Source: Phaeocystidibacter luteus
GTDB taxonomy: Bacteria; Bacteroidota; Bacteroidia; Flavobacteriales; Schleiferiaceae
Assembly: GCF_008933115.1 (NCBI RefSeq)
Contig: NZ_WBVO01000003.1
Coordinates: 1 to 64,000, forward strand
DNA: 64,000 bases
Direction: 5' to 3'
The notes under the pieces are model-generated. The model was not told where the DNA came from and did not search any database. It worked only from the letters and a program-made list of their open reading frames with translations. Shown here piece after piece: positions 43,676-52,483 of the stretch (positions are counted from its first letter, which is position 1; each line of letters begins with the position of its first letter). Made by a program: the position numbers and the translations under genes.

Positions 43676-45850
43676 TTACTTAATTATGACAAATTGCCCG
43701 GTGTACGAATCACCGGTGTCGAGGTCTTCAACCGAGAACATGTAGAGTCCGCGGCTGATAATCTGGGAATCTCTCGAAAGAAGGTCCCAAGCGTGTTCGC
43801 CTCCAGAGAAAACATTTTCATCTGGATTCTCAGATCCGAAGGTTTGATACCATCGAATATCTCCGCCATCGTAGTTGGCGTCGTGCTGTATTTCGTCAAT
43901 GAAGTCTCCCGCCGCAGTGTAGATCCGAATCACGCAACGCGCTGGTAGGTTTGCAAAAATGAGCTTGCGACTTTCTTCCTGGAAGTTCGATTGACCTTCC
44001 CAGCTTGCGCCAGCATAGTATGGGTTCGGGTACACGAATGGCTCTTTCGCATCCATGTCTTCATTCGGCGTAGTTCCCGCGAAGGCGCGGAAGTCATTCG
44101 CCAAGAAGCTCGATTCCAATGATTCCAAGTTGCTCTCCGGGTTACCTTGATCAAATGCCGTTACTGCCACTGCGTTTTGCCATCCGTTCTGAACGTTATC
44201 AATCACATATAGATAATGATAGGCCGTTGTGTCGCCTTCAAAGAATACGGGTTGATCGAGGCGAATGCTCTCTAATCCAGTATCGTAAAACAGACCGTTA
44301 GCCGGCAGGTCATATTGTGCAACTTCAATGAAATCGCGGGCGAGATCAGGCGTTCCGGTAACGTCGAAACCAAGTCGGCTCAAGTAAACGCGGTACCCTT
44401 CGAAGTCAATTTTTTGAGTGATTGGGTCAACCGAACGCTCTGAGTTGTCCGACCAGTAGATTTCAATTTTGTTCTCTTGCGGTACTACTCTTGTGCGAGG
44501 AGTTTCTGGCGGACTAGGAAGAATGAAACGCGTGATTTCACCGTCTCCATCCTTGTCTTCGCCCTCATCTAGAATACCGTTGAAGTTGGTATCCTCACCG
44601 TTGTAAGCAGTTTGAGCCCAATCGGCATTGCTCACCAATATTTCTTTTTGCTCTGCGGTGTTTGCAGAATTGGGATTGCCATCATCTTTCTTTGCGCCTA
44701 GCACAAAGGCAAAAGAGATGTTGATTTCATCTCCTGGTTCAAATCGACGGAAAGGTCCCATGGAAACGAGGTCAGAACGGTTTCCTGAGGCGCCCAACAA
44801 ATCCTGAATATCCACTCCAGCACCTTGCTGGCAAGGTCCGCCAGCTGGGTCGTCCCAACAAGGGTTGTCATTCAAGCCAAGCGACATCTTTTGATAGCGC
44901 TGGTTGTCGTCTTGTGGGAAGAAGAAAAGCGCTTGAGAAGAGTTGTTGAAGATCCAAGAATTGTAGTGTACTGTGTTGTCCTGATCCAACTCCATTTGCC
45001 CGGTTACAGAATTGAATGCCGAATCGATTGCAGGGTGATGGAAGCCGTACTTGTCTTCCGCTCCCAAGAACTTTTGGGCAATGTAACTGTCCGTGAAACC
45101 TGGGTCGCCAGTTGCATCGAAACAGTAGGCCATCGTTAGGCTGTCGATGTATCCGTTACCACCTTGAGAGTAGAAGGCAGCGCCGCCAGCACCAGCAGGA
45201 GTAATGTTGATGTTTCGTACTACCGTATTCGCCCAAAGTGCGATGTACACATCGTCAAAGTAACTCTGACTCGTATTCTTAAATGTGAGGTTCACAATGA
45301 CGAAGAAATCGCTGAAACGGTAGTTCCAGTTATACGTTTCCATAGTCACCTCAACGTTCATTGGGTTGAGGTGATTTTGAATAGGAATGCTGGTTCCAGG
45401 GATCTGGATGTTTTCGTCAGTAAAGGTCGCTACGTAGTCCTGGTGGGAAACGGCGTCGGGAGTAAAGTTGGGGTTGTCGAGAAGTGAAGATCGAACACCT
45501 AAACCGTCGCCCGGCTGTGCCGTAAACTCGAAACCTGAACGGCCCGGCGCATATCCTTGAGGAGCGTCGTATGCGGATGTAGACACGCGGACGTTACCAC
45601 CGTTTTCCAAGCCGCCAATCCAAATTCCAGATTCGAACAAGTGCTCGACTCCAGAGCCAGCAGGGTATTCTCCGGAAGGGTCTCCAGATCCATCTCGATA
45701 TCCGCGGAAAGCGTTTCCGAACGTGCCAAGATTTGTGATAGTTAAACGAACGTTACTTGCATTCGTTACCCGTTCCTCGAAGCTGGTTTGTCCGATAACC
45801 TGTGCGGTAATCAAACTGAAGAATAGTATGAGGGATACGCTGTGCTTCAT
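43676..45850 (-). CDS. Large secreted protein, unknown function, with C-terminal YPNP domain
   Basis: 724 residues with a signal peptide (1-20, ending VIGQ). The N-terminal half is beta-rich with Trp/Gly motifs (FESGIWIGGLENGG, YFDDVYIALWANT); an acidic calcium-type loop DTNFNGILDEGEDKDGDGEI sits near residue 430; a fibronectin-like segment follows (KIEIYWSDNS...FEGYRVYLSRLGFD); the C-terminus has FVYPNPYYAG and RGLYMFSVED, an FlgD/T9SS-like module. Members of this type occur next to PorV and TonB genes in Bacteroidota, function unknown. Starts 1 nt after the nuclease-like gene. Confidence 0.8.
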   Translation of the reverse strand: MKHSVSLILFFSLITAQVIGQTSFEERVTNASNVRLTITNLGTFGNAFRGYRDGSGDPSGEYPAGSGVEHLFESGIWIGGLENGGNVRVSTSAYDAPQGYAPGRSGFEFTAQPGDGLGVRSSLLDNPNFTPDAVSHQDYVATFTDENIQIPGTSIPIQNHLNPMNVEVTMETYNWNYRFSDFFVIVNLTFKNTSQSYFDDVYIALWANTVVRNINITPAGAGGAAFYSQGGNGYIDSLTMAYCFDATGDPGFTDSYIAQKFLGAEDKYGFHHPAIDSAFNSVTGQMELDQDNTVHYNSWIFNNSSQALFFFPQDDNQRYQKMSLGLNDNPCWDDPAGGPCQQGAGVDIQDLLGASGNRSDLVSMGPFRRFEPGDEINISFAFVLGAKKDDGNPNSANTAEQKEILVSNADWAQTAYNGEDTNFNGILDEGEDKDGDGEITRFILPSPPETPRTRVVPQENKIEIYWSDNSERSVDPITQKIDFEGYRVYLSRLGFDVTGTPDLARDFIEVAQYDLPANGLFYDTGLESIRLDQPVFFEGDTTAYHYLYVIDNVQNGWQNAVAVTAFDQGNPESNLESLESSFLANDFRAFAGTTPNEDMDAKEPFVYPNPYYAGASWEGQSNFQEESRKLIFANLPARCVIRIYTAAGDFIDEIQHDANYDGGDIRWYQTFGSENPDENVFSGGEHAWDLLSRDSQIISRGLYMFSVEDLDTGDSYTGQFVIIK

Positions 45851-45851
45851 A

Positions 45852-47162
45852 TTATCGCTTGATGAATTTTGTCATCGCAACACGACCGTTCTGTAGGGTA
45901 ACACGTGCGAATAGAAGCCCGTTTGGCAAGCTTCCAACATTCATTTCAATTCTTGTATTATCAGGCTTTAACTCCATGATTGTGCGTCCGTTGAGGTCGA
46001 CAATTTCCAACTTGGATGCTTCTCCAAGGTTATGTGGCCATTCAATCCTGATTAAATCTTCCGTGAGCTGAGCTACTCTGATTTGGTCTCCACCAAATTT
46101 TGATTCAGGCAACCCCACCGATTTCTTTTCAATATCAATTTCAAGAACCACGGGAAGGTGGTCGGACATTCCATGAAGCGCGGAAAGCACATTGGCCGGC
46201 ACACTTAGGTTTACACCATCGGTGATATCATCATTAAAGTGCTCGCCATCATTACCAATTACCTGGAAGCTGTTCACTACGTATTCGATTCCCTCGGCTC
46301 CGTTCAAAATTTCATCCGACACGAGGATGTGGTCATAGCGGTCGTCAAGTCCACCTCCTGAGAAACATCCGTTGTTCGTATTTGAGGTACGCGTGCTTTG
46401 TGTGTGAATATATCGACTGCCGTAATCGTTGTACCAGTTTCCTACTTCATTTAATGGATCGTAAAGTCTTACTCCAGCAACAGAATAGCTCACAAGGTTC
46501 TGGAATGCGGTGGAAGCACCCGTGTTAATGTTGAGGTCGCCACATAGAATCACATTGTCATCCTGTACCTGAGTTTGGATGTACTGCATGGTGGCTAGCG
46601 TGGCCGCATTTCTCTGATTCTGGTCTGATGTCGAAGAACCCGCTTTGAGGTGAACTCCAATTACCGTGAAGAATGTAGTGTCAGGGTCCAACCCTCCGAG
46701 TAGAGAATCTTTGTAGTAGAATCGGTAGAAGTCGATGACGCGAACCAAGTTTTGATTGTTGCCATCAACGCTGATGTAGGATTGTGAATGTAGCCCAACG
46801 TAACGCGTGTCGTAAAAGGCTGCATTAACTAAATCCGAAAAGCTGTTGTTGGTGTATGTTGCCTTTGCCCAGTGATTTACCCCATTGGTGTTGAGGGCGT
46901 TGGTCAGTATTCTATCGGTCGGCACACCCGAGTTTGCACCTACTTCCTGGCAAATGAGGATATGTGGAGAAATGTGATTTACGATGGTTTCGAGATACCC
47001 ATCTTTCTGACTCGATGAGTTGTTCGTACCGTCACACCAATTTGTTGTATTTCTGTAATTCAACAAATTGTATGTCATGACCTTGATTCGCTCGTTGTTT
47101 TGAGCCTGAGCGAAAATGTTAAAAAACAAGATGGTCAGAAGGAGTCCGTAGACTTTCTTCAT
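45852..47162 (-). CDS. Secreted endonuclease/exonuclease/phosphatase-fold enzyme with T9SS domain
   Basis: 436 residues: signal peptide (1-20, ending AQAQ), an EEP (DNase I-like) domain (about 25-330) with metal and catalytic residues in VMTYNLLNY (Asn32), LICQEVG (Glu73), VIGVHLKAGS, LCGDLNINTG and GMSDHLPVV, and a T9SS type A sorting domain (about 360-436). Full retention of the EEP residues suggests an active phosphodiesterase or nuclease at the cell surface. First gene of the 47-35 kb block, with a promoter at 47228-47259. Confidence 0.92.
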   Translation of the reverse strand: MKKVYGLLLTILFFNIFAQAQNNERIKVMTYNLLNYRNTTNWCDGTNNSSSQKDGYLETIVNHISPHILICQEVGANSGVPTDRILTNALNTNGVNHWAKATYTNNSFSDLVNAAFYDTRYVGLHSQSYISVDGNNQNLVRVIDFYRFYYKDSLLGGLDPDTTFFTVIGVHLKAGSSTSDQNQRNAATLATMQYIQTQVQDDNVILCGDLNINTGASTAFQNLVSYSVAGVRLYDPLNEVGNWYNDYGSRYIHTQSTRTSNTNNGCFSGGGLDDRYDHILVSDEILNGAEGIEYVVNSFQVIGNDGEHFNDDITDGVNLSVPANVLSALHGMSDHLPVVLEIDIEKKSVGLPESKFGGDQIRVAQLTEDLIRIEWPHNLGEASKLEIVDLNGRTIMELKPDNTRIEMNVGSLPNGLLFARVTLQNGRVAMTKFIKR

Positions 47163-47227
47163 GCATACTATTCATTTACCCGTTCCCGCTGAAAACCAGC
47201 CCGATTCTAGGTCCCGATAAAGGAGAA

Positions 47228-47259
47228 CAAAGGTAGATATGTGGGCTAAATCCGACAAG
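47228..47259 (-). promoter_or_regulatory. Promoter of the EEP-enzyme operon
   Basis: Minus strand: CTTG (47259-47256), 20-nt spacer, TACCTTTG (47235-47228). The -7 box is a perfect TAnnTTTG. The leader is about 60 nt. A short gggct...agccc stem covers the -33 region. Confidence 0.55.
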
Positions 47260-47285
47260 CCCTAATGTTAACCACAGTTTAATTT

Positions 47286-49790
47286 TTAACGACGCTTGGT
47301 GGTGTCACGAGTGTCGTTCCACTCGAAAATGTACTCTGGTTCTGGCTCCGCGTTATCTTCCTTCCCATTTAATAAGTCGCGAAGTTCTTGACCTTCCGCT
47401 CGCCATTCGTCTTGAATGCCTTGTTGAAGAAGCGAACGATCTAGTGTTATACTCGGATTGTCGAGGGTGCCGTAAATGCGGACAGGGATTTGAGGCTGCT
47501 CTCTTGTGGATTCTTGGATGAACTCGCTCAGCTCATCGTTCGTACGGCGTCGAGTGCCCAGGGCATCAAGGAGTTTCAACTTCAGGGAATAGTCGATATC
47601 GTTGGCAAAACTGTGATCACCTTCAACCCAAAGCTCGAGTACGGAGCTTTTCACGGTCATTCCCGGAATGTGAATGTTTTCGTTGTTGATGCTAAGATGA
47701 TTCTCGAGAGTTTCAAAGTGTACGTCTCGCAGTTCGGATACATCGGCGAATCTAGACAAAGACTCTAGCGGCTTGTAATTTACCAGTCTACCGTTCCGAA
47801 TCTTGAAGTCGGTTTCGGATTTCAAGCTTGGAATAACCGGTTTCATGTCCTCGTTAAAGTAGATGCTAACGGCGTAGTCGACATCAGCTTTGCCGTATAT
47901 ATTGTCTGCGGTGAGACTTTGCTGACCGAAGTTTTCGAATTGTGTGAAGAGGTCGGTGATATCCACATTTACAAGCGAACCATTTGTGGTTAGCAAGAAA
48001 TTGCTGCCCTCTGGATGCCAACGGAAGTTGGATTTCACGTTTCCACCAGCTGCCGCGAAGCGAAGGTTGTTCCCAATGATGTCTTTGCCTTGGCTGTAAA
48101 ATTGTCCGGCAAGTTTCGTGGCAGAGAAGGTTTTGTGTTCAAATTCATCAACGGTAAGGGCAACGTTGAAATCAAATCGAAAGGGCTCTTCCTTCGGCGC
48201 GGATTCTTCTCTGTGATTCAGTTCCCATGCGAAGATGTCTTCTAGGTTGAGGTGGTCGGAATGAAGAGACATTCTAAATGTAGGCATTGGAGTTTCTCCG
48301 AATACCAGGGCGTTCTCAATCGTTCCTCTCGCTTTGAAATCCGAGCTTCCAGATTCGAAAGCTAGGTTCTCCACTTCGATATTTGCTCCGGCAAAGGTCA
48401 GTGCCGCAGATAGATTGGCCATATCGAGGCCTGAGTTGCGGACTTTCAAGCTTCCTTCCGTTAGGTTCATTGACCCTTTTAGGTAGGCCCCTTGAAGGCC
48501 GTCAGCTTGAATGTCGCCAAAACTCGAATAGCGCTTTCTGATGTCGAAGCTACCTGAAAGCGTTCCACTAGCGGATTCCCAGAAGTTTGTACCTGCCAGG
48601 GTGAGTGCTTCTTCAAAATCGAGATTGAGATTGCCGTTTGTTGAAACGGTTGGAGAGGTGAAATTTCGAATACTGAGGTTGCCACTCAGTTCGCCGGTTT
48701 TTGTTCGCGCGGAAATTCGCTCTATTCGGAGTATCGCATCTTCCAGTCGACCTCGCTCTCCATTGTCAAAGTGGCCGTCGAACGACATTCCCGACAAATG
48801 AAGACCGGATTTTTTGAGGTCTAGGCGACCACCGCTTACGCGTGTGTCGGCCGAAATAAACGCTTGCTTGTCTTCGATGTGAATCTGCATATCCAACGCG
48901 AAGGTTCCGTCGGCATCCACGAGTGACTTATCCGGTAAGAACTGCTTTGGAAGCATTGAAATGAACCGAGCTAAGGGAAGCGATTGTCCGGTTAGTTCCC
49001 AGTGATTTGTGGATCCTGAGATATAGCCGTTTGCATTCATGGCAAGACCTTCGAGTTCAATTTGTCCGTCTTCAATAAAGGTGGAATCGCCTGTACTTCT
49101 GAAATTGAGCTGTGCGGCAATCTTTCTATTGGGTAGGTATTCAACTTCTTCAGTCGTGAGCGATCGAATGGCTCCACGCCAAGTGAGCGAGCTCGCAAAC
49201 TCTCCGGAGGTCAGTCCACCTTTGAGTCTGAGGTCGGATGCTTGCAGAATTGTTTCAACCTTGGCGCCTTGGTCGTAGAAATAGATGCGCGTGTTGTTGA
49301 AATGGACATCTTCTAAGGCAATGTTCAGTGCGTTTTCTGAAGTATCGGCACTCTCCTTCCAGAAGTGGAAGTTATCTCGACCGGTTCGGTAGATTCGAAG
49401 CTCGACGTTGCCTTCATCGAAGGCGATGCCCTTGAGTTCGTATTCCGATTGAATGAGCTTCCAGAGGTTGAATTCGAAGTACACATTCTGGAAGTAGAAA
49501 AGAGTATCTTCTGAAGTGGTGGGATATACCTCTTTGCAGAAGACTTCGCTGAAGCGGAAGCTTACATCTGGAAAGCGTGAAAAGAAATCGAGCTCTATGG
49601 AGCCCACTTTTAAATCGGTGTCGAGGTACTCATTCACCTCTGAAACGAGGGCGCCTCGAAGCTTTTCCTGGTTGGTGTATAGGTATGCGAATGCGATTCC
49701 GAGAAGCACGATAACCGTGAGTAAAACACTCACGGTCCATCGTACAATTCGTTTTAGGATTTTCCTTTTTGGAGCCCCTTGTTCGCTCAT
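47286..49790 (-). CDS. AsmA-like membrane-anchored protein
   Basis: 834 residues. Basic cytosolic N-terminus, one membrane helix (about 17-36), then the AsmA signature (LRGALVSEVNEYLDTDLKVGSIELDFFSRFPDVSF) and a very long repetitive beta region, as in the AsmA/TamB-like bridge proteins that move lipids between membranes. A C-terminal AsmA-type domain lies around residues 590-770. The tail is acidic. Separate from the operon downstream by 123 nt. Confidence 0.9.
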   Translation of the reverse strand: MSEQGAPKRKILKRIVRWTVSVLLTVIVLLGIAFAYLYTNQEKLRGALVSEVNEYLDTDLKVGSIELDFFSRFPDVSFRFSEVFCKEVYPTTSEDTLFYFQNVYFEFNLWKLIQSEYELKGIAFDEGNVELRIYRTGRDNFHFWKESADTSENALNIALEDVHFNNTRIYFYDQGAKVETILQASDLRLKGGLTSGEFASSLTWRGAIRSLTTEEVEYLPNRKIAAQLNFRSTGDSTFIEDGQIELEGLAMNANGYISGSTNHWELTGQSLPLARFISMLPKQFLPDKSLVDADGTFALDMQIHIEDKQAFISADTRVSGGRLDLKKSGLHLSGMSFDGHFDNGERGRLEDAILRIERISARTKTGELSGNLSIRNFTSPTVSTNGNLNLDFEEALTLAGTNFWESASGTLSGSFDIRKRYSSFGDIQADGLQGAYLKGSMNLTEGSLKVRNSGLDMANLSAALTFAGANIEVENLAFESGSSDFKARGTIENALVFGETPMPTFRMSLHSDHLNLEDIFAWELNHREESAPKEEPFRFDFNVALTVDEFEHKTFSATKLAGQFYSQGKDIIGNNLRFAAAGGNVKSNFRWHPEGSNFLLTTNGSLVNVDITDLFTQFENFGQQSLTADNIYGKADVDYAVSIYFNEDMKPVIPSLKSETDFKIRNGRLVNYKPLESLSRFADVSELRDVHFETLENHLSINNENIHIPGMTVKSSVLELWVEGDHSFANDIDYSLKLKLLDALGTRRRTNDELSEFIQESTREQPQIPVRIYGTLDNPSITLDRSLLQQGIQDEWRAEGQELRDLLNGKEDNAEPEPEYIFEWNDTRDTTKRR

Positions 49791-49880
49791 TTTTGCGCTG
49801 CTGTGATTCCGGATGTGAAATTACAACCGGATGCTAGGGCAACGAAAGAGGTAGTTCGGATATTTTTCAACGACCGAACG

Positions 49881-50786
49881 TTAACGGGTTTTAAGGAAGT
49901 TTACCTCGTCCTTGGTAAGGAAGCGATAATGTCCGCGGTTCAAACTTTTCTTGGTCAGGCCGGCAAACGACGTTCTGTCCAATTTGATTACCTCATAGCC
50001 GAGGTGTTCAAACATTCTACGAACGATTCTATTCTTCCCAGAGTGAATTTCCACGCCGATTTGGGATTTCGACTTATCGTCGATGTACGAAAGCGCATCT
50101 GGCGCAATCTTTCCGTCTTCGAGTTCGACCCCAGCAAGGAGTGCGTCGAAATCACCACGCTTAAAGTTCTTATCGAGCTGTACGGCGTAGATTTTTCTCG
50201 CACCGTGAGAAGGGTGTGTAAGCTTCTTGGCAAGATCACCGTCGTTGGTGAAGAGCAAAACCCCTGTGGTCGCTCTATCGAGACGCCCTACTGGGTAAAT
50301 TCGCTCTTTGCAAGCTCCACCGATCAGGTCCATAACCGTCTTTCTCGCTTTTGGGTCGTCCATAGTCGTAAGGAAACCTTTTGGCTTATTGAGAAGGAGG
50401 TATTGTTTCGCTTCGGCGCGGATCAGTTCGCCGTTGTAGCGTACTTCATCGCTTGACTTCACCTTAGTTCCGAGCTCTGTTACCACCTTTCCATTGATGG
50501 AAACAAGTCCGGCTTGGATGAGATTGTCGGCCTCCCTACGGCTGCTGATTCCTGCAACCGAAAGGAATCGGTTGAGGCGCATGTCCTGGTTGAGGTCGCG
50601 AATGCTCTCAGCTTGTCTACGTTTTGGCTTGTAGAACTTCTTTGGTGCTTCAGAAGAGGATTCAGCATGAGCGGGTTTGCTACCACGTTGTTGTTGTGGT
50701 TTGTTGCCCCGTGCCTGCGGTCCTCTCGGATGGCTCGAAGAGTTGGGCTTACGTCCGCCTCCTCGATTTGGCCTTCTAGTATTCAT
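49881..50786 (-). CDS. RsuA/RluB-type rRNA pseudouridine synthase
   Basis: 301 residues. Residues 1-65 are a basic, low-complexity extension rich in Arg, Gly, Pro, Gln; 68-115 an S4 RNA-binding domain (MRLNRFLSVAGISSRREADNL); 125-290 the catalytic domain with Asp170 in GRLDRATTG. It modifies a uridine in rRNA, probably 23S as in RluB. The N-terminal tail is common in Bacteroidota homologues. A TACATTTG box lies 23 nt upstream of the start. Confidence 0.94.
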   Translation of the reverse strand: MNTRRPNRGGGRKPNSSSHPRGPQARGNKPQQQRGSKPAHAESSSEAPKKFYKPKRRQAESIRDLNQDMRLNRFLSVAGISSRREADNLIQAGLVSINGKVVTELGTKVKSSDEVRYNGELIRAEAKQYLLLNKPKGFLTTMDDPKARKTVMDLIGGACKERIYPVGRLDRATTGVLLFTNDGDLAKKLTHPSHGARKIYAVQLDKNFKRGDFDALLAGVELEDGKIAPDALSYIDDKSKSQIGVEIHSGKNRIVRRMFEHLGYEVIKLDRTSFAGLTKKSLNRGHYRFLTKDEVNFLKTR

Positions 50787-50809
50787 ATCCTCTGTTGTTT
50801 TAAGGGGTG

Positions 50810-50817
50810 CAAATGTA
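50810..50817 (-). promoter_or_regulatory. -7 element of the pseudouridine synthase gene
   Basis: TACATTTG on the minus strand matches TAnnTTTG, with a TTTC about 17 nt further upstream as a weak -33. Confidence 0.45.
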
Positions 50818-50866
50818 CGTATAAGATACGGACTGAAAATACAAGAACCCTTTTATTTTCAGTGGC

Positions 50867-51235
50867 TTATGCTCTGGGATAGAACGCGTCCTGAATGTGA
50901 ATCACTTGCGGTTTTGGACCTGCATAGTACACTGCCACAAGATCAAATCTGGTGTCGCCATTCCAGTCGTGATCTTGGATATATCTATCGGCTGCCCTTA
51001 ACATACATGCTTCTTTCTGCGGAGTGATGAAATCCTCTGGTACGCTGTACGTATTGGTTGCCCTAGTTTTCACTTCTACAAAGATGAGTGTGCTCCTGAA
51101 TTTTGCCAGTATATCGATTTCATCTCGGCCAAGTTGGAGGTTTCTTCCGATTATTCGATAGCCGATTCCTACGAGATAATCTACGGCAGCTTGTTCGCCC
51201 TCGGCTCCTTTTCGTTTGTTGTGCATGGTGTCCAT
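50867..51235 (-). CDS. YraN family protein (UPF0102)
   Basis: 122 residues (119 if the second ATG at 51226 is used). Restriction-endonuclease-like fold with GAEGEQAAVDYL, GRDEIDILAKFRSTLIFVEVKTR, in which the Asp-x10-Glu-x-Lys catalytic pattern is present. Homologues are predicted nucleases of unclear role. No signal peptide. Confidence 0.93.
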   Translation of the reverse strand: MDTMHNKRKGAEGEQAAVDYLVGIGYRIIGRNLQLGRDEIDILAKFRSTLIFVEVKTRATNTYSVPEDFITPQKEACMLRAADRYIQDHDWNGDTRFDLVAVYYAGPKPQVIHIQDAFYPRA

Positions 51236-51263
51236 GTGGCAAATATGGAGGAAGGTGAGTGGT

Positions 51264-51299
51264 GTAGTCGTGTGTTAAACGTTTACTTGCGTTTGCAAA
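51264..51299. repeat. Partial third copy of the inverted-repeat element
   Basis: gtagtcgtgtgttaaacg followed by tttacttgcgtttgcaaa resembles the cgtaaacg end of the elements at 21868-21945 and 23432-23510 (with its flank). Only this end is recognisable. It lies just upstream of yraN and before repeat D. Confidence 0.4.
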
Positions 51300-51337
51300 C
51301 GGGTAGGGGCTGGGTGTGTTTCTTGCTCGGTGTTTCT

Positions 51338-51509
51338 CCCGACTACCGGCGAGAGAACCCCATGACGCCCCTGCGATCTCTTTCCGCCACGCAAATCCTC
51401 AATATTCTCCGCGAGAAACCTCCGTGCCCCCTGTGACTCTGTGTGAGGTTCCCACCCCGCTTCGCGAACTCTCCCCACTCCCACACATCTCATATATTCT
51501 CTGCGAGAG
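51338..51509 (-). repeat. Dispersed repeat D (direct partner of F)
   Basis: About 170 nt almost identical to repeat F (52484-52654), same orientation. Core on the plus strand: cctccgtgccccctgtgact ctgtgtgag, preceded by the ccgccacgcaaat block and followed by accccgcttcgcgaactctc and attctctgcgagag. The reverse complement of the core matches part of repeat C. It fills most of the gap between yraN and the antitoxin gene. Confidence 0.8.
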
Positions 51510-51657
51510 ATCAATCAATTCCCTCCTTGAGATTCCTAAGTTTCATTTTGAATTACTCAACTTGCAGGAGAATTGTGATACCCTTCCTCTCGGCTTTTGT
51601 ATATTATGTAGGCTTTGCGATGTACGAGGAGTCGAAATCAAACCAAACCTCGCTATC

Positions 51658-51909
51658 ATGACTTTATCTGAAAGACGAAATCAACTTCTAACGATGCTTA
51701 AAAATGCAGACGACCTGCTAATCTCTAAACTCGAGTTGGTCGTTGCGAATCATATAAAAGGAACTAGTGGGTCAGTTGAAGAGCTTCCTGAAGACATTCA
51801 GGCTATGTTGACCAGAAGCCTAGATGATATTAGGAATGGAGAAGTACGCTCTCACGAGAATGTGATGTCTGACTTCAGAGAAAAGTATGGAAAGCCCAAA
51901 AAGAAATGA
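51658..51909 (+). CDS. Antitoxin of a RelB/ParD-like toxin-antitoxin pair
   Basis: 83 residues from ATG 51658 (MTLSERRNQLLTMLKNADD); a longer frame upstream runs through repeat D and is not coding. Mostly helical and charged with a basic C-terminus (REKYGKPKKK), like small antitoxins whose flexible tail wraps the toxin. It overlaps the toxin gene by 4 nt (ATGA), the usual coupling. Exact antitoxin family not recognised from sequence. Confidence 0.8.
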   Translation: MTLSERRNQLLTMLKNADDLLISKLELVVANHIKGTSGSVEELPEDIQAMLTRSLDDIRNGEVRSHENVMSDFREKYGKPKKK

Positions 51910-52205
51910 ATGTCATCTGGTCGAGAACGGCTGAGACATCCTTTCAAGAAGAGTTAGACTTCATCCAGCGTAAATGGGGCTCCATCCAAGTAATTGAATT
52001 TCTCAACCTGGTCGACAAACACATTAATACTCTTAAGTCAGGTTTAATTCTTGGAACTTCATTGATGGGATACGACGCATATAAGTGGGTGATCTCGAAG
52101 CAAACATCTCTCATCTATATGGTAGACGAGGATACCATTTACCTTATTCTGTTTTGGAACAATAAAAGAAGGCCGTCGAGCTTCAAAAGATATCTAGAAA
52201 GATAA
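51906..52205 (+). CDS. RelE/ParE-superfamily toxin
   Basis: 99 residues. Fold matches RelE/ParE toxins: MNVIWSRTAETSFQEELDFIQ, a mid helix, then YKWVISKQTSLIYMVDEDTIYLILFWNNKRRPSSF, where the basic C-terminal strand carries likely RNA- or gyrase-contacting residues. Could be an mRNA interferase (RelE) or a gyrase poison (ParE). Translationally coupled to the antitoxin and flanked by near-identical repeats D and F. Confidence 0.85.
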   Translation: MNVIWSRTAETSFQEELDFIQRKWGSIQVIEFLNLVDKHINTLKSGLILGTSLMGYDAYKWVISKQTSLIYMVDEDTIYLILFWNNKRRPSSFKRYLER

Positions 52206-52211
52206 GGGAAG

Positions 52212-52331
52212 GTGTTTTTCGCCCGACGGTGGTCAGGCAAGCCGTAAAACCGGAATAGGCAAAACCGCAAATCATCAATATTCTCCGCGAGAAACCTCCG
52301 TGCCCCCTGTGACTCTGTGTGAGAACCCCAA
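52212..52331. repeat. Mosaic repeat E
   Basis: Starts with the gcccgacggtggtcaggcaa and A-rich block in the same orientation as copies B and C, then switches to the cctccgtgccccctgtgact core in the D/F orientation. It therefore joins two modules head to head. Confidence 0.7.
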
Positions 52332-52345
52332 CCTGCTCCACATTC

Positions 52346-52368
52346 GGCATGTGCTAAAGCAACATGCC
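52346..52368. repeat. Isolated REP-like hairpin with compensatory changes
   Basis: Plus strand GGCATGT-GCTAAAGCA-ACATGCC. Its reverse complement matches hairpin 1 of copies A-C, but both sides of the stem changed from CG/CG to TG/CA, keeping the pairing. The GCTTTAGC loop is retained. It sits alone between repeats E and F. Confidence 0.7.
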
Positions 52369-52483
52369 TGTTACCTTGGAGTATAGTTCAGCATTCGATT
52401 TCATGACATCATTGGGCGCTCTCCATGTTCCTTTTGCCTTTTACGCATCTCGATGATTTTGGAATTGAGTTTTTGCGGCTTGC

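Noticed and set aside
51316-51657. In-frame N-terminal extension of the antitoxin gene
   Set aside because: It runs through repeat D, gives Pro/His/Cys-rich sequence unlike an antitoxin, and an ATG at 51658 gives the normal size.
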